Shown piece after piece: positions 44,387 through 59,300 of a stretch of 64,000 bases of DNA. The stretch covers positions 6,014,001-6,078,000 of the forward strand of contig NC_084716.1 of NCBI RefSeq assembly GCF_033807575.1, read 5' to 3'. Source of the DNA: Cydia pomonella (lineage: Eukaryota; Arthropoda; Insecta; Lepidoptera; Tortricidae). The number at the start of each line of letters is the position of its first letter. Position 1 is the stretch's first letter. Below the pieces are notes generated by a model. The model had not been told where the DNA came from. It saw only the letters and a list, made by a program, of their open reading frames with translations, and searched no databases. A program made the translations under genes and the position numbers.

Positions 44387-47300
44387 CTGCAACGGAAAAT
44401 ACTGACCTGAATAAACGAGGTTAAATTTCAAGCTATTTTTATGACTTATGTCAATCAAAACATAGTATGTATTGCGAACAAGAGCTTTGGTTGATGGTAT
44501 AGTTTTCGCTCTGCGGATCGGCCATGAGTCTGAATATGCTGGTTAGAGGAGTCGCCTCCTGGGCATGGTCTGCATATGAATGCCGTGGAATAGAAGTGGC
44601 TTAGTAAGCGGGAATGTGCGCTGAGGCAGAGGGGGTGGGGGAATGGGCAACCTGGGCTTCATTCCCCCTCGGTATTCGGTATAGGTTAACCGATGATGGA
44701 TATGATACAGCCAGTTGGTTAAATTAGCCAGCTAATTAGACGCCTAGACCGTTAATTTAACGCCGGCAACGAATTAAATGGTTGAAGAACAACTTTCGTG
44801 AAAAGTCATGTAGTCATTAAGTTAAATTGGACATTGATGAATTTATGGTGTTGGTTAGGTTAGGTTATTGTATTTTTATTTAATTTTATTGTAAATTTAT
44901 TTATGTTATTTTATTTCTTTAAGTTTTTAGGTTACTTTTTTATCTCTTGGCTGAGTTTCTTTTAATGAGTTCTTTATTTAACATAATTTAGTACAATGTA
45001 TTAAATCTTCACTCAGCCAAGATTTAATACATTGTACTAAATTATGTCATATCAGTCATTTTCAAAAGGCTGACTTTTGACGTTAAGTTGTAAGCGATGA
45101 GTGGTTATAGTATAAAATAACGGGCCTAGGCGAGTAATTAGCTGGCTGGCTGGCTAATTCAACAAATATATAACCCTACCTCTTCAAGAGAGCTTTGGTT
45201 GATGGTGTAGTCTTCGATGTCGCATTGACTCTGCAGCTCGGCCATGAGTCTGAATATACTGCTTAGACGAGTCGCCTCTTGCTTGTCATCTGAAGACAAA
45301 TGAATTACATTATGGTATCATCGCCTCGTTTGGCTTCTCGTAACGTACGTTATAAAAATGTAATCTTGCAGTAGCGCTTTTTTTCGGGAAAAGAATAAAA
45401 CAGCCTCATCAAATAAAAAAATCTATAAATTTCTAAAAATGTTGCCGGTATTAAGGCTATAAGGCCAAGGTAAGGGAACAAAAAATACCCCTGAACCTAA
45501 TAGTCAATGAATATATTCTATGTATTGGTCATAATGCTAGTTATGAATCTGCCAATTTTTATCTCGTAATTATTTTTTTTACTTTTATAAAATATTTTGT
45601 AAACTACTGATCCTTTTATTTTGTTATAAGTTATGAATGTATGTTTATGTCAAATAAAAAAAAATGTTTTGTGAGTAAGCGACACCTACCTACTCGTACA
45701 AATGTCAAAGATTTTTTATGACAAGTGCATCTGGCTATTGCTAAGGTCCCTTGGTACGGCGTGAGGCATGCTCGCTAGCACACCTTCACAGGCTGGCGTT
45801 TGCTAGATATTTGCATGGTTATTTGTGTACCACTGGTTAACTGTACCCTACCTAGGACAGCAGGAATGACGAAGTGCATCCGGCCCCTACTGAGGTCCCT
45901 TGGCACGGCGTGGGGCATGCTCGCGAGCACGCGCCTCCAGGCTACGCGCGGGCTCTGCTGCGTCGCGTCCTCGCGGCGCCCCACGCGACATGATATAGCG
46001 TAGCCACCGCCGAATCTGTGGTAGAAAATATATTTAGACCAAGTTTAGTTATTAGACAGAGGCAGAATTCCAGGGTTAAGTTTTAATGTCATACATTTTT
46101 ACATTTAGAGACAAAATTACTTTTCCCTACCTTACCTTTTTCACCTGAATTGCTATTCTAGTGTTTAATTTACACTCCTTGCTATTGGTACCTCTAACAC
46201 CAGATGGGGGTTGGAAGGCATCTTTAACCGATCACTGTGGGAAAACCCGTCAATCGTTCTTCCTATACCTACCTCCGTATAAGACCCAGCGAAAGGCTCG
46301 GGAAGTCGGAAGAAATGAGAAGGGAATCTTTATAGGTTTATCTAAATCCTAATTTTGTTCCGATAACTATTATTACGGTGTATGGCTAGTTAAAATGCTA
46401 GCTTTTACGACCATCAGATTTTCCAAAACTAGAAACTTCTTGGGATCTATGATCATAATAATAACTGTCATCGTCCAATGATACTTTAATCTACTAATAG
46501 TGCTAACTAAAATATGTGTATAGTAAAAAAATACAGTCGAGTCGTGGCTCAGTAGTTACTTTCCAGTATTCATATTAAAGCGGGTATCACGCCGCCGACC
46601 GCGAGTCAAATATGCTCAACGCTAACTGTAAGCCTTAAAGAAGGAGTCCGCAAAGTTTAAACTGACCTTCGTAGACAATCGTCGACGCTGCCGAGCGCGC
46701 ACAGGCCCCCGCGCCGCAGCAGCGCCACGCGGGCGCACAGGCGGCGCGCGTCGCGCAGCGCGTGCGTGGACAGCAGCGCGCCGCGCCCCGCCGCGCGCGC
46801 CGCGCCCAGCCCGCGCGCCACGCAGCCCCGCGACGCGGGGTCCATGCCGCTGCGGGGAACATACAAAGAATAAGAATATTTTATTTGCTTTAAACATTAC
46901 CATACATAACATGCATGCATCATTACATAGGTGTTACAAAAGGCGGTAGGTTTCTATGTTTAACCATAGCTGGTATGCAAATATACACAAAAACTTAAAG
47001 CTAGCAAACTTGAACAAGGAACTCAAAAACACCCCGTTGTTCATACAGTGAAATACTCAGAGCGAAATAAGTCTCGGGAACATTGTTTAAAGTTAATTAA
47101 TCTGTTTAGATCCGTTTTATACGAATTACGCTTGCACTGTTTCTTTCGTACTGTTTTAGAAGATCGTCCGTGGATGATCATAGGTATATGTATATAAGTG
47201 TATTAGGAGGAAAATTCGTACAAAAACAGCTATTTACTGTAAATTTTGTACAAGGAGCTCCTACTTACCTGGAAGTCTCGTCTAGCAACACCAACGGGGT

Positions 47301-50300
47301 CCTCCCCATGAAAGCGGCGACGCTGCGGCGCAGAGCTGCCTCTGGTCTGGTCCACTCTGTGCGCCCGTATACGTACTTCATTAAGTCCAACAAGTCCACT
47401 GTCCGCTTTCTAACTTTTGCAAATAATAACTGACCTGGTAGACTCGTCCATTAGCATCAACAGGGTCCTACCCATGAAAGCGACGGCGACGCAGAGCTTC
47501 CTCCTGTCCTCCGCTGAGCGCACCCGTACACACCTCCATGTACTTCGATAAGTTCAACATGTCTACCGAACGTGTCCACTGTTCGCTTTATTACCTGTAC
47601 AAATAATAACTGACCTGGTAGGCTCGTCCAGTAACACCAACGGGGTCCTGCCCATGAAAGCGATGGCGGCGCAGAGCTTCCTCTTGTTGCCTCCGCTGAG
47701 CGCGCCCGTACGCACCTCTACGTACTTCGTCAAGTCAAACATGGCCACTGTCCGCTTTATAACCTGTACAACCAAAATCATATTAGAAATACATGCACGA
47801 GAGACCAATGTAATTAAATGAAACAAAAAGCAATAAAATATCCTAATACAATTCACATTGATGTTTATAAGTTTAAAGAAGGTAAGCGAAATTCTAAATC
47901 TATCATCTAAATTTAAACCCACCATGTATGTATGTTGCATTTGTATTTAATTATGGGTCAGAATATGGCAGCCAAAAGGCCGAGCGGGACGAAAGAGATT
48001 GCAGAAGCTATTTTCTGTTCCTCGCCTTTCAGCCTCACAGGTCGGTTGGAATAACATAGGAGGTTTAGAATTACCTCATCTTCTTGCTCGATGCTTCTCA
48101 ACTCGCAGTAGAAACTGAGTGTTTCTCGTACCGTTAGGAGCGGGTCGAGGGCGTCATTTTGTGGACAATAACCTGTAAGGAAGCAATACTATTGTACCCG
48201 CCTCTTACATAATAAAACGACCGGTCTGGCCTAGTGGGTAGTGACCCTGCCTATGAAGCTGATGGTCCCGGGTTCAAATCCTGGTAAGGGCATTTATTTG
48301 TGTGATGAGCATGAATATTTTTTCCTGAGTCATGGGTGTTATTTAAGTATTTATACATATTTATATATTATATATATCGTTGTCTAAGTACCCTCAACAC
48401 AAGCCTTATTGAGCTTACTGTGGGACTTAGTCAATTTGTGTAATAATGTCCTATAATATTTATTATTATTATTATTTTATTTTATTATTAAAACTACCAT
48501 ATAAAATCATCACTGAGCTCTCATCCGCGACTTAAGGCCAGTATCATCAAACTGTCATCGTAAAAACGTTCCCTAAATTTTTTTACATGGGAATTTCACA
48601 GTTACGTTAGTCTGTCTATTGTACGTGCTGCATTCCACATTTGGTTTGTGAAGATGGCGTTAAAAAATCTAACTCCATTTTCTCCTTTTCAAAATATCCT
48701 TTCTTAGTGCACTTATATAGCCGTTGAGAAACATGTGTCTCATACTTGAAGCGTTGTTTGTCAATATTCAACTAACGGAACTGCTTTAAGGCGAAGGGCA
48801 GGGTTCTCCATACAAACATTGTGCAAGTTTTATTCGTTAGTTTTGGCACTATAGCATTTTATTTCATTTTTTACTTGTTGACCGAAGCGTAGCGTAGGTC
48901 TACGTTTTGACTCGCGCAATCTGCTTTCGTATGTCCGGATGTTCTCCTCTACAGGTCGTAATTCTCAACCGATTCGCGTGAAATTTTGCGACCATATTCT
49001 ATGATCAAATAGAATTTTTTTGTCGATCCAGTTTTTGGAATTTTTTCAAAATGGCGGAGTCATGGTACGTCGCGCCTAAACAAATAGCCGTATCGATATC
49101 ATAAGAGTTTCCTCCTTGTGAGACATGGTTACAGAGTGATTTGCGAAAAATTCAGATATTTTGGAACGCTGGGGTATTTAGATATTTAGGTATTACTCGA
49201 GAATAACTAGCCTAATTTCACCGTATCACATATATCCATTCGTGGCTCAATTGGAATACACTAGCTTTACAATCATGAGGTTCCGGGCTCAAATCCCGAA
49301 CAATGAAATCTTTTTTGTATTTTTTTTGCACTTTAATTTCCTATTTTTTATTGACTAAGCTTTGTAACAGGGAGAGAGAAGAGGACCCTGGATCTATTCC
49401 CTGAATTGTAACATTTTGTATTTTTTTTGTATTTAAATTTCGTATTGTTGATCAAGCGAGCACGAAGCGCGAGCAAAGCGTATTCGTTTCAGTTTTATTG
49501 TCTGAACTTTTTTTACAGCCGTTAAAGTTCAAGGAGACGGACAGTTGCGCAGGCGAAAACGGGTTCATGTTTAAAAAAATCTGAGCAGTTTTTACATTTA
49601 GATCAATTGATCAACTTTGGCTTTGCTATAGAGACGTAGTTGTAGATTGGAATATTGATATTATATTAGGAATAGAAGTTTAAACGTAAATGTATGTTAT
49701 ATTGCTTTAATAAATAAAAAATATATATCATAGCTAAAAGAGGGAAATGGTTTTCTAACATATTTCCTGTGTGCAGTCGCCGCAGAAAGTTTCGGTACGG
49801 TTCGTGGCATTCTTTTAGAAAATTTTGGTGCATATAGATTACTAAGAGCCAGCGATGCTTGCTATAATCTTGTCTATAAAAATTCAGGCCACTGCAGGAA
49901 CACAATGTTCCGAAGATTTATTACATATCTTCTGTTGATATTTGAGTCAAGGTATTCGATGTAGCAAAATGATGTTATAGCGGATTAAATTGCCAAATCC
50001 TATAGAGATAAAACACTACAGAGTGAAGCTCTGATGGCCCTTCTTCTGCCGACGAAGATGGAGGTGGTTCTACTTTTACCATTCGGGGGATGACCGACTA
50101 ACTGTGGGCGTTTAGAAACGGGAAAGGGAGTATTTTCTCTTTCCTTCCCATTTTGTAGGCGTTGGCAAAGAGAATTTGAAATGGAGGTGGACTGTCAAAC
50201 AAAATTTTGTTGCTACAGTAAAATTGCTGCTTAATCTTTCGACACATGATAAAAATTGTAGAACACCATTTGACTTTCCTTTCCTTGATGATCTTTTTGA

Positions 50301-53300
50301 TCCTTATTCGTTTACTAATATATGTTAAAATTGTTAAAGACCTAAAAGTGGCGCCATCTAATAGATAAAAGGCCAAATGTTTGACAGCATCGTTTCGAGC
50401 GATGGCACCATAACGTTCCAAAAGTTTTAATCATATGTCCAAAGATGGCAGTAAATATACGTGTCTACAAAGTTTTCTTAGTTATTAATAAATATAAAAT
50501 TCCTTACCCGTGCAGGCTTTTTAAATTTTGATATACGAAAAAGCATCTATAAAAAATTAAGAGCAATTAACATTATTTAGAGGTCGCTATAAATGAAACA
50601 ATACTGCTATACAAAATAGTATGAAAATAAATTGACCCATCAATAAATCTGCTTTGGAAATGTCTTTTAGGGCTCTTTATTCGTTTTATTTATTATTTAT
50701 AAGTATGCTTAAAAAGATGGCGATCGTTTTTTTTTTTGTTTTAGGTAACTTTGCATTTTTGTATTTGTATGAGGATATTGCAAATCACAAAATCATAGCG
50801 ACCACCTAATCATTCGCAATGAGTTCAAATTTGGCACATAGATTACTGTTCTTTATAGGGAGCCATGTGAAGATAAAATCCTTTCAACTTTTCTCTACAT
50901 ACAAAGTTGGACCATCCTATTCGATAATTATGTTTTTTTGTCAATTTAGTTTTTATAAATTCTTCTAAACAGCGGAGCCATAGGTACATTTATTCAGTTT
51001 TAAGGGCTCCTCTACACGATGGCCCAGCGTAGGACGCAGCTATGCGGTGAAATGAGATAGCAATATCACTTGCTCCCTCTAACGCAGTGGTTCCTAACCT
51101 TGTCAGTTCTGCCACCCCTATGACTAACTAGGGAACCCGATTTTACCCCTACTCCCAATAAATATCAATATTCTTTCTTACAGGTCTAATTTCTGTCATA
51201 TTTAATTGAGCTTATTACCTCCGTAAAATACCAGATTTACCACTACGGGGGTAATTACCCTCAAGTTAGGAACCGCTGCTCTAACGCATAAATGCGCCCC
51301 TATAGTCTGCATCTTTAGGTATTTAAAAAAAGGTAAACAAACAATTTGTAAATTTTCGGGTAGTTTTAATATTTATTGGTTAATCAACCAAATACAAAAC
51401 CGCCTGGATCTGTCACTGAACGACCTGACTTTAAACCTACGTTATTTGATCATGTAATGTTTTCATCTACCCTCAGCTGCCTTAAGGAGCCATTTGAGGG
51501 TAGATTTTGTTTACCTTTTTTTAAATACCTAAAGATACAGACTATAGGACTTGCCTACGCTGGGCCATCGTGTAGAGGAGCCATAGGCTATGCTCGCGAG
51601 GTCTACAGCTCTTAGAGCTACTAGTATATATTGGATATACGCAGAACCTGAGGCAGAAATTTTTCTTTATTAAAAAAATAAAAAATACAAAAATAGTTAC
51701 AATTAAAAAAATAATCCTTCAAGCCCTAGCTAACAGAAAAATAAGCATATTTACCAAAAATCATAACTGTAGCGCTAACACAAACGAAGAAAAACGCGCA
51801 CAAAGTTTGTATGGAAAGAGCTTGCCCTATTACCCTTCGCCTTAAAGTATGGTATAGCTATGCACATAAACCAAATGTTAGCTTACTGATCAACCCGCTG
51901 CACAGCTGCCGAGGGGAGACGATCGCCTCGTTCAGATATATCTGGCCACTGGTCGGCCGCACCTCCCCTGTGAGCATGGCGAACGTGGTGGACTTGCCCG
52001 CCCCGTTCTCACCTAATAGCGCCGTACACTGTAAGGTAGGGTAGTAATTAAGACAGTTGTAAGTATGAGTAACACGCGGGGAGACGAGCGACCCGTTTCC
52101 ATTGCTGAGTGGCACCTCCCCTGTGAGCATGGTGAATGTGAAGAGTATTATGAGAGTTAGACCGACTAAGGCATTATTCTTTTTTCGCTTGCAACCCTTC
52201 TGAACCCCAGAAGCTTAAAAGACTTCCAAAATTTAATTTTACCAAGACTCCAAATTCAAAAACAAAATAGATTCCAGGAGAATTTATTATTCCAGCAAAA
52301 ATATACTCAGCGAATTTGCTTGACACTGACGAAGACGCTGGCATTTGAGTTACTGATACATTATTGGTGGAAGTATCATGCTTCTATCGTCCTATCCTTA
52401 GCGTTAGGGGGTTGCATACCTGTCCCGGCGGTATGCCCAGCGTGAGCTGGCTGACAGCAACCCTCAGCCCGCCGAGGGCATGGTACTGCTTGCTCAACGC
52501 CACGCACTGCGCCACGTCCACCGTCGTTGACACCATTCGTTTCACTGAGTTCTTCTTTCCTTCCGTGTCTATGAAACCTGCCAGAAATGTAAGATAGGTA
52601 TATAATTGTCACTCATAATCAAAATTTGGCTTAAATAGTTCCCGAAATATTTTTACAATCAGAGTCAGTCATTCTCTAGATTTGTAGCTGCATCTAAACT
52701 AAGTACATAAAACCATACAAAATGATAAACATCTTGACAGAGTGAATACTGACGCAGAGACATACAATTTGAGAGTAACCGCAGAAAGCTCATCATCTTC
52801 AGAAAAAGATGCGACGCTCGATATTTGTCGCTTCAGATTTTATCACCCTCCTGAAGTCATGTCGACGACTGCTGAATGTGAATGTTCTTAATAGTGGGCA
52901 GCCTCTGGCTTCAGGGTCTGTTTGGACTCGGCCACACGCCTCCCCTCGGCGACTACGTTGGCCGCTTCCATCTCGTTTTCGACTATACCTTTACTTACCA
53001 GTACTAATATTACCCGGTAAGACTTATCCGGGCTCTTGGAGACTGAGAAGGAACCTGGAGTCGGAAGAACGGTGGGCGAGCCCAACATCATCGGCGAGAG
53101 CAAGGCTGCTCGACTTCGCTGGCTCGGCCGTGTGGAGAGGATGGGAGAGGATCGTGCGGCCAAGAGAGCTTATCTGGGGCGACCAACTGGGAAACGTCCG
53201 ATTGGAAGGCCTAGGTACCGATGGATCAACGAGGTCCAGAAAGACCTGTGCGACATTCAAGCGGCTGAGTGGCGTCAGATCGCACAGAAATGGAACAAAT

Positions 53301-56300
53301 GGCGAACTCTTGTGTCGGAGGCTAAGATCCGCTTCGGGTCGCTGAGCCAGTGAAGTAGTATAATACATACCCGCGTTAATGTTCCCAATAGTGGGCAGTC
53401 GCACGACCCGCGCGCTCGCGGCCTGTATGGCCTCGGCCACGCGCCTCCTTTCCGCGACTACGTCGGCCGCTTCCATTTCGTTGTTGTCGACTGCTAGTGC
53501 TTTGCTACGGAATCTGGAACAATTATTTTAGGTTTTAATTTATGTTATTTTTCATCATGTCCATCCGGGCGCCAAAATAGTTGTTGAATTTTCAATTGGA
53601 ATAAAAGATTCAGAAAGAGAGATAACAAGTATGCAACCACCGTGTCATCCTAGCGATGACTATGACATATGAGAAGTCGACGTTGGTAGGTACTTTTAGG
53701 AGTTTTAGGATCTGTGCACACCGGATGCGTGTGCGTTGCGAGCGTCACGCAATCTGCACATTCGAAAGATCGAGACAGTATCAATCCCTAATCTTGTCCT
53801 AAGCCTACTTGGCACGAATTCCCTCGAAGCAGTAGTTTCCAGGGCGTTATTATTTAGCGTGATAGCCAAGCAATTCTTAGAATTAAGTTGTGGATGGTGT
53901 TCTTAGGAACAACAACACACCCCCCCAACAACCCCCCCCAGAAACAGACCCCGGGATGGAATGTTTTACACTATCGTAAAAACTGTAAAAACACAAACAT
54001 TTGAAGCTAATAGTTCGTTTTTTCACATTACCTACTTAGAAATTTAATTACATCAAAAGTAGCAACTTTTGTCCTCCAAAATTAAATCTGAGTAATTATG
54101 TACTGAATTATAAATAGTGTCGTTTACATATTATTGTACCGCCCAAACTAAACTCGGCCCAAGCCCTCCTAAAACTATACATACAACTCATCTGGACAGC
54201 TCTACTGTGCTCCGTGCAGCCGAACTTTCAAAACTAAATTTGGATTTGCAAGTCACGCTCGCGCCCATGCGCGTAATAGTTAATAAATAATATTTAAAAA
54301 CAATATTAATAAAAATAAAAATAACTTGTCAGGATGTCGCCGTCGACGGATACGTCTGGGAGGACATCAATCATCAAATTGTACCGCAATATTAGATATC
54401 ATAAGAACCCAAAGAAGAAAAAGTTAATTACCACTAATTTTGAGGTTAGATTAATTCTAATCTAAATAAGCGGGGTACATATAGATAAAAAATGTGGTAT
54501 TTTACAATAAACACAAATATACAATATAATTATAAATACACGAAATCATTCCCGAACCTTAAACCCCGCGGTATGCTAGTGAATGATTGTGATTCCTAGC
54601 TGCTGGTTGGAAGGTTACCTGGCCAGGATTCCCTCGAAGCAGTCGTACTCGATGGCCAGGTTCAGCAGCAGGAGCACTGTGCCGACCAGCGCGGACGCCA
54701 CGTAGTGGTACACCAGCAGCTCGCTCGACAGCGGGTCCTTGTAGGTGTCCATGCCGAAGCGCTCTAATACCTGAATCAATTGGAGGAGCATAGGAACACA
54801 GACAACTTAAACAGGTGCCGTAGTTACAGAATTTTGAAAAATCTACCGTTTTTTTATTTAGATCACAATACGATTGCCAAAAATTTAATTAGCTATCTTG
54901 AGGATTTCTCTTAGTGACTTCATCGATTCTAATCCTGATTTTTTGAGTTTTACTCGATATAAAAAAAATTACGAACATAGGTCTAAAACGCACTCTAAAA
55001 ATTTATAACAATTTATGCACAAAACCTAAAAATATGAAAATTGCTTTTAGAAATGAGTAATTTAATTTTTGAGGGAGTTCATCGATTACGTTTTTTTATT
55101 AAAACTTACAACAAATTAAAATTCAAAAACATGATATTTGCGGTGAACGCACATCCATCTCGCGTGAGCGCTCGCTCATCGCTCTGTCGATACGCTGTTA
55201 GAGTGAGACAAGAACACATTAGTCTACTTTGTGGCCTATTCTAAACATTCATTTAGATGTGACGTTCTTATTTTCAAGAAACCTATCCTAAAACTTCTCG
55301 TCAACAACTTTGGCAATCAGTTTTAGGTAAGTAAAATTTACATAAAAAAAGCACTTAGTTTTACCTAATCGACCTATAAAAATCATATTTCATTGCTGTT
55401 TTTGGCATCTGTCCACTCGAAGGCACTCCCCGGGTTCAGAAATACTCTGGGTTCCCCACCACCCTTCATAGTTGCCGCGTCTGATATGATAATTGTAAAA
55501 CTGCAATTAGTATAGTTTACCTGCGCTTGCACTGTGTTCTTCGCGATCTCTAGCAAAGCATCGGCCAGGATAAACTGCGGGCACAACATGAACACCTTGT
55601 GCAGCACCCACCGCGCGTCGTCCGTCGCCTGTCAGCAAACATCGTGAGTTAGAGTGACTAATAGCAAAAAATCCCTGGTGTATACTGCCCCATCACGTGT
55701 AATATCCGTAACAGGTATTGGAAAACTCATTCAATAATAGGCTAAGTAGTTGACATTTTTTTAAAGGTATCAATCGATCAGGTTTGTTTTGAGGATCAAG
55801 TGTCTGTATGGGACCCCTTGCGTTAAAGCAATACAAAAGTCACAAATGATAGTCAAAGTCTAATAATCGAAACGCTCCAAACAAAATGGCAATACATCGT
55901 CACGTCTGCCGTTTCGATGTATGGGAAACAAGGAAATTAGAAGCTTTGAGATTTAGCATTTTTTAATTATTCACATATATTTTTTTACGTTTCCAATTTA
56001 TTTTGATAAATTGGTCATTTTTTTATCTAATTAACTAGATTTAATTCTAAAATTCAACATGTGACAATCTACCGTATTTTTTGGGCAATAAATTCCAAAT
56101 TCCAGCTGATTTTCCTATAGCATTTATGCATGGAACAAAGTGAAACAAACAGTCAACATTTTTTATGCCTACCCGGATAGGAAAAAAAAGCTTAAGGATA
56201 AAATACCACAGAATAATGTTTAAAAAAATCGATGTGTTGAATTCACCATAAATGACTGCTTTCTTATTATTATGGGCGTTACCAAACTACACATGTTGTT

Positions 56301-59300
56301 CCTCATCTATTTTAATAAACAATGTTCAACAAACCTGTGATTCAGAGATGATGTCCATAATAAGCAATATTGTGATGCCGGACAGGCCGAGGAAGACGTT
56401 GGCGCAGAAGATGACCATGTTTGCGAGGCTGGGGTCCGTGAATAGCTTCTCTAGCAGGTGGACTAGGCTGCCGCAGGAGTATCTGAGAAATGGTTCAAAA
56501 GTTAGATGTTAATGTGGCAATTCAATGACAACGGCCTTGCAACTAGGTAACAAACCAGGAAATACCTACTGGTTTGGCATTGGAAGGTTTCCAAAGTAGT
56601 AAAACTTCCATATGGAATTGAAACTTTTGAAATCGACTCCTTCGTTTTGGTTTTATATAACTTACCCAAATAGAAGGAGTAGCAAACAGATAGCGGGCAA
56701 ATTACTCTTGGCCACGAACACGGGGAATCCAAACGCCTCGAGCACGCACACAGAGATGACTATGTTCACCACCATAATCTGGAAAAAAACATTTAATTTA
56801 ATGTAATTATAGGTTTTGCCTTTAGAATGTCCTGAAACTGAAGTTTATCAGAATTAGAACAGTATTTTATACAATCGTGCTTTTCAGTCGAGAACCGTGT
56901 TTAGACAACGAAGCTTGATCAGTTGCCTAAGTGAGGTACGAGATTGACAAGCTTGATTATACTCGTATACTTTTTCTACAAGTCATCAAAAGTATTTTTT
57001 TTTCTATAAGACCTAAATAAGTAATGAAAAATGGTAAGAATCTAAGTAGACAAAAAGACATAAACGCGCGAGCTAAAGCCCGCCCGTCCCCCGTTCTATT
57101 GGAGCGCGATGGCACGTGATGGGTCAATTTTTTTATAGTTGACTACAGCGTAACCAAAGGAATTTTATAGTTGAGTTGGGAGCCCATACATGAAAAGTAC
57201 GCAATTATAGTTTCGTAAACGAAATCTTAATTTAACCATTACAGTCGACGAGTAGAAAAAGTGTTTTGGGCGTTTGTGGGCGCTTTACTAAGTTTACTCC
57301 GGTATGTTATATATGTAGTACTGTTTCTAAGTTAAAACCTTTATTTTCATAGTTCTAGGCACTCCTTCCCTCAAGAAAATGTGACATGTTGTGACCAGGG
57401 GTAGGGGGAGTCACAAATTTTGTGACTTCACTCTAACTTCATCAGTAACCGATTTATCGCTGTACAGTTCAATAACTAGTTTTTGGAACGATAATCGTTT
57501 AAGTTTCTTTCCTCTTCAGTTTTGGGATATAAAATGGCTAATATTTCTATTAGCAGAAATTATTTATAAAATATTAATAATACCTAATTCGATTTACCGA
57601 TTTCGTTGAAAACAAAACTGACAAAAATAAAAAAAAATTACATCACACCAGGGGGAGGGGTTTGCCAAATGTGACAAAGTGTGACAAGGAGGGGGGGTGT
57701 CAAAAACCCTAGGAATACGTGTGACGTAAATTATACATGATTTTTTTAATATTTCGTAACTTACAGCCATATCCCACATGAGCGCGGCCGCCCAGTACGC
57801 CGCGGGGCTGACGCCGGTCAGCAACTGCAGTCGTTTTTGCTGACTCGTCCTGTTGCTGACTAGGTATACCGCTGCCCCCGCTGTCACCAAGCTGTATGCC
57901 ACCAGCAGCATGCCGGATATGCCTGCGTCAGCGACGTGCTGTAATCTATAAAAAAAGTTAATGAGATTGTATTAAGGATCATACAACATCAATTAGGTTT
58001 AACTCTCTGGTGTGGACATAAATTATATATCATTACATGTCAATATATAAAGCCTATTCTTAACCGACTTCAAGCAATTCGGTTGTATGTCTTTTTTTGT
58101 TTCTTTTATGTTTGTTACTCCATATCTCCATCATTTCTAGACGGATTAAAAAAATATATTTTTTTGATTGATATATACAGATTGGTCCCGTTTTAGGCAA
58201 AATCCAGTTGAATTTATGTTCGTATATGTCCGGACATTGTATATTGTATAGTAATTTATACAACAGTGATATAATCAAGCTTTTAGTCTCGTACCTTGAT
58301 TAGGCCACTCAGCAAGCTTAGTGGCCTAAACACGGCACTCGACTCAAAAGCTCTCTCTTCACAATTGTATAAAATTTATAGGATACTCACAAAGTGGACT
58401 TGCTGAGCTGCTCGTGCGATATCTTGAGCGGGTGCGTGTAGGCGGCGATGCGGGCGCGCGGGCCCGCCACGGCGCGCAGCGCGGCCGCGTGCAGCGCGCT
58501 CACGGCGCTCGGCAGCGCGTGGTGCCCCTTGTTGTTGTACCACGCCACTAGGTTGCTCACGTTGTTTTTTAGGACTGACGAGTAGCCGCAGTAGCTGGAA
58601 AGACGATCATTATTAGCTTGTGACAATAAATAATTAAGCAGAACATAATATATGTTGCTCGGGGCGAGAGGGCAGTATGAGAATTTTCTATAAATGTTTG
58701 TCTTATCACAATCGACCTACTGCAAACTAAACAATAAACAGCAAGGACACAAGCTTACTTCCACGGACAAAAGAAAATATAGTACAAAATAAATTTTAGC
58801 ACATTTTACAACGGTAAGATTTTTAAACCATACGACTGTAAAATGTGTAAAATGTTTGTTTGCTGAATCTTTCTGTATAAAGTTGTTTCTATACCTCGGA
58901 AATAAATACATAATCCAGATAAGACTGAGTTGTAGTGGTCGTCTATTTCCAGACTGAATTAAATGCATTTTTTTTTCTTTTTATTTGGGACAAAAAACAG
59001 TAACACACAGGTTTAGGCACAGAAATAGAATACAAAGAATAATACAGTGTGAGACCAACAACATCGTCCACAGATTACTAGATTTCTTGTTATTTTTTTT
59101 GCGCTACCCTAAGCTCCAAGTAATTTGTACTTTCTTGTATTATGTAATATAAACAAAAAAAAATATTTCCTTTCCATCAAATGTTACGTACATATTTAAT
59201 TTTAATTCCATAAACACCTACCGTTTCTCAATATATGCCTCATGGGAATCGATTAACCAATGATTAAGAGTGTCAGCATCAGGCAGAAGCATCATTTCAG

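Noticed and set aside
52809..53345. 178-codon plus ORF overlapping the LINE fragment, and the 150-codon minus ORF at 53024-53476
   Set aside because: They mix the antisense of a decayed ABCA exon with an alternative frame of the LINE; the LINE frame ending at 53353 is the meaningful one.
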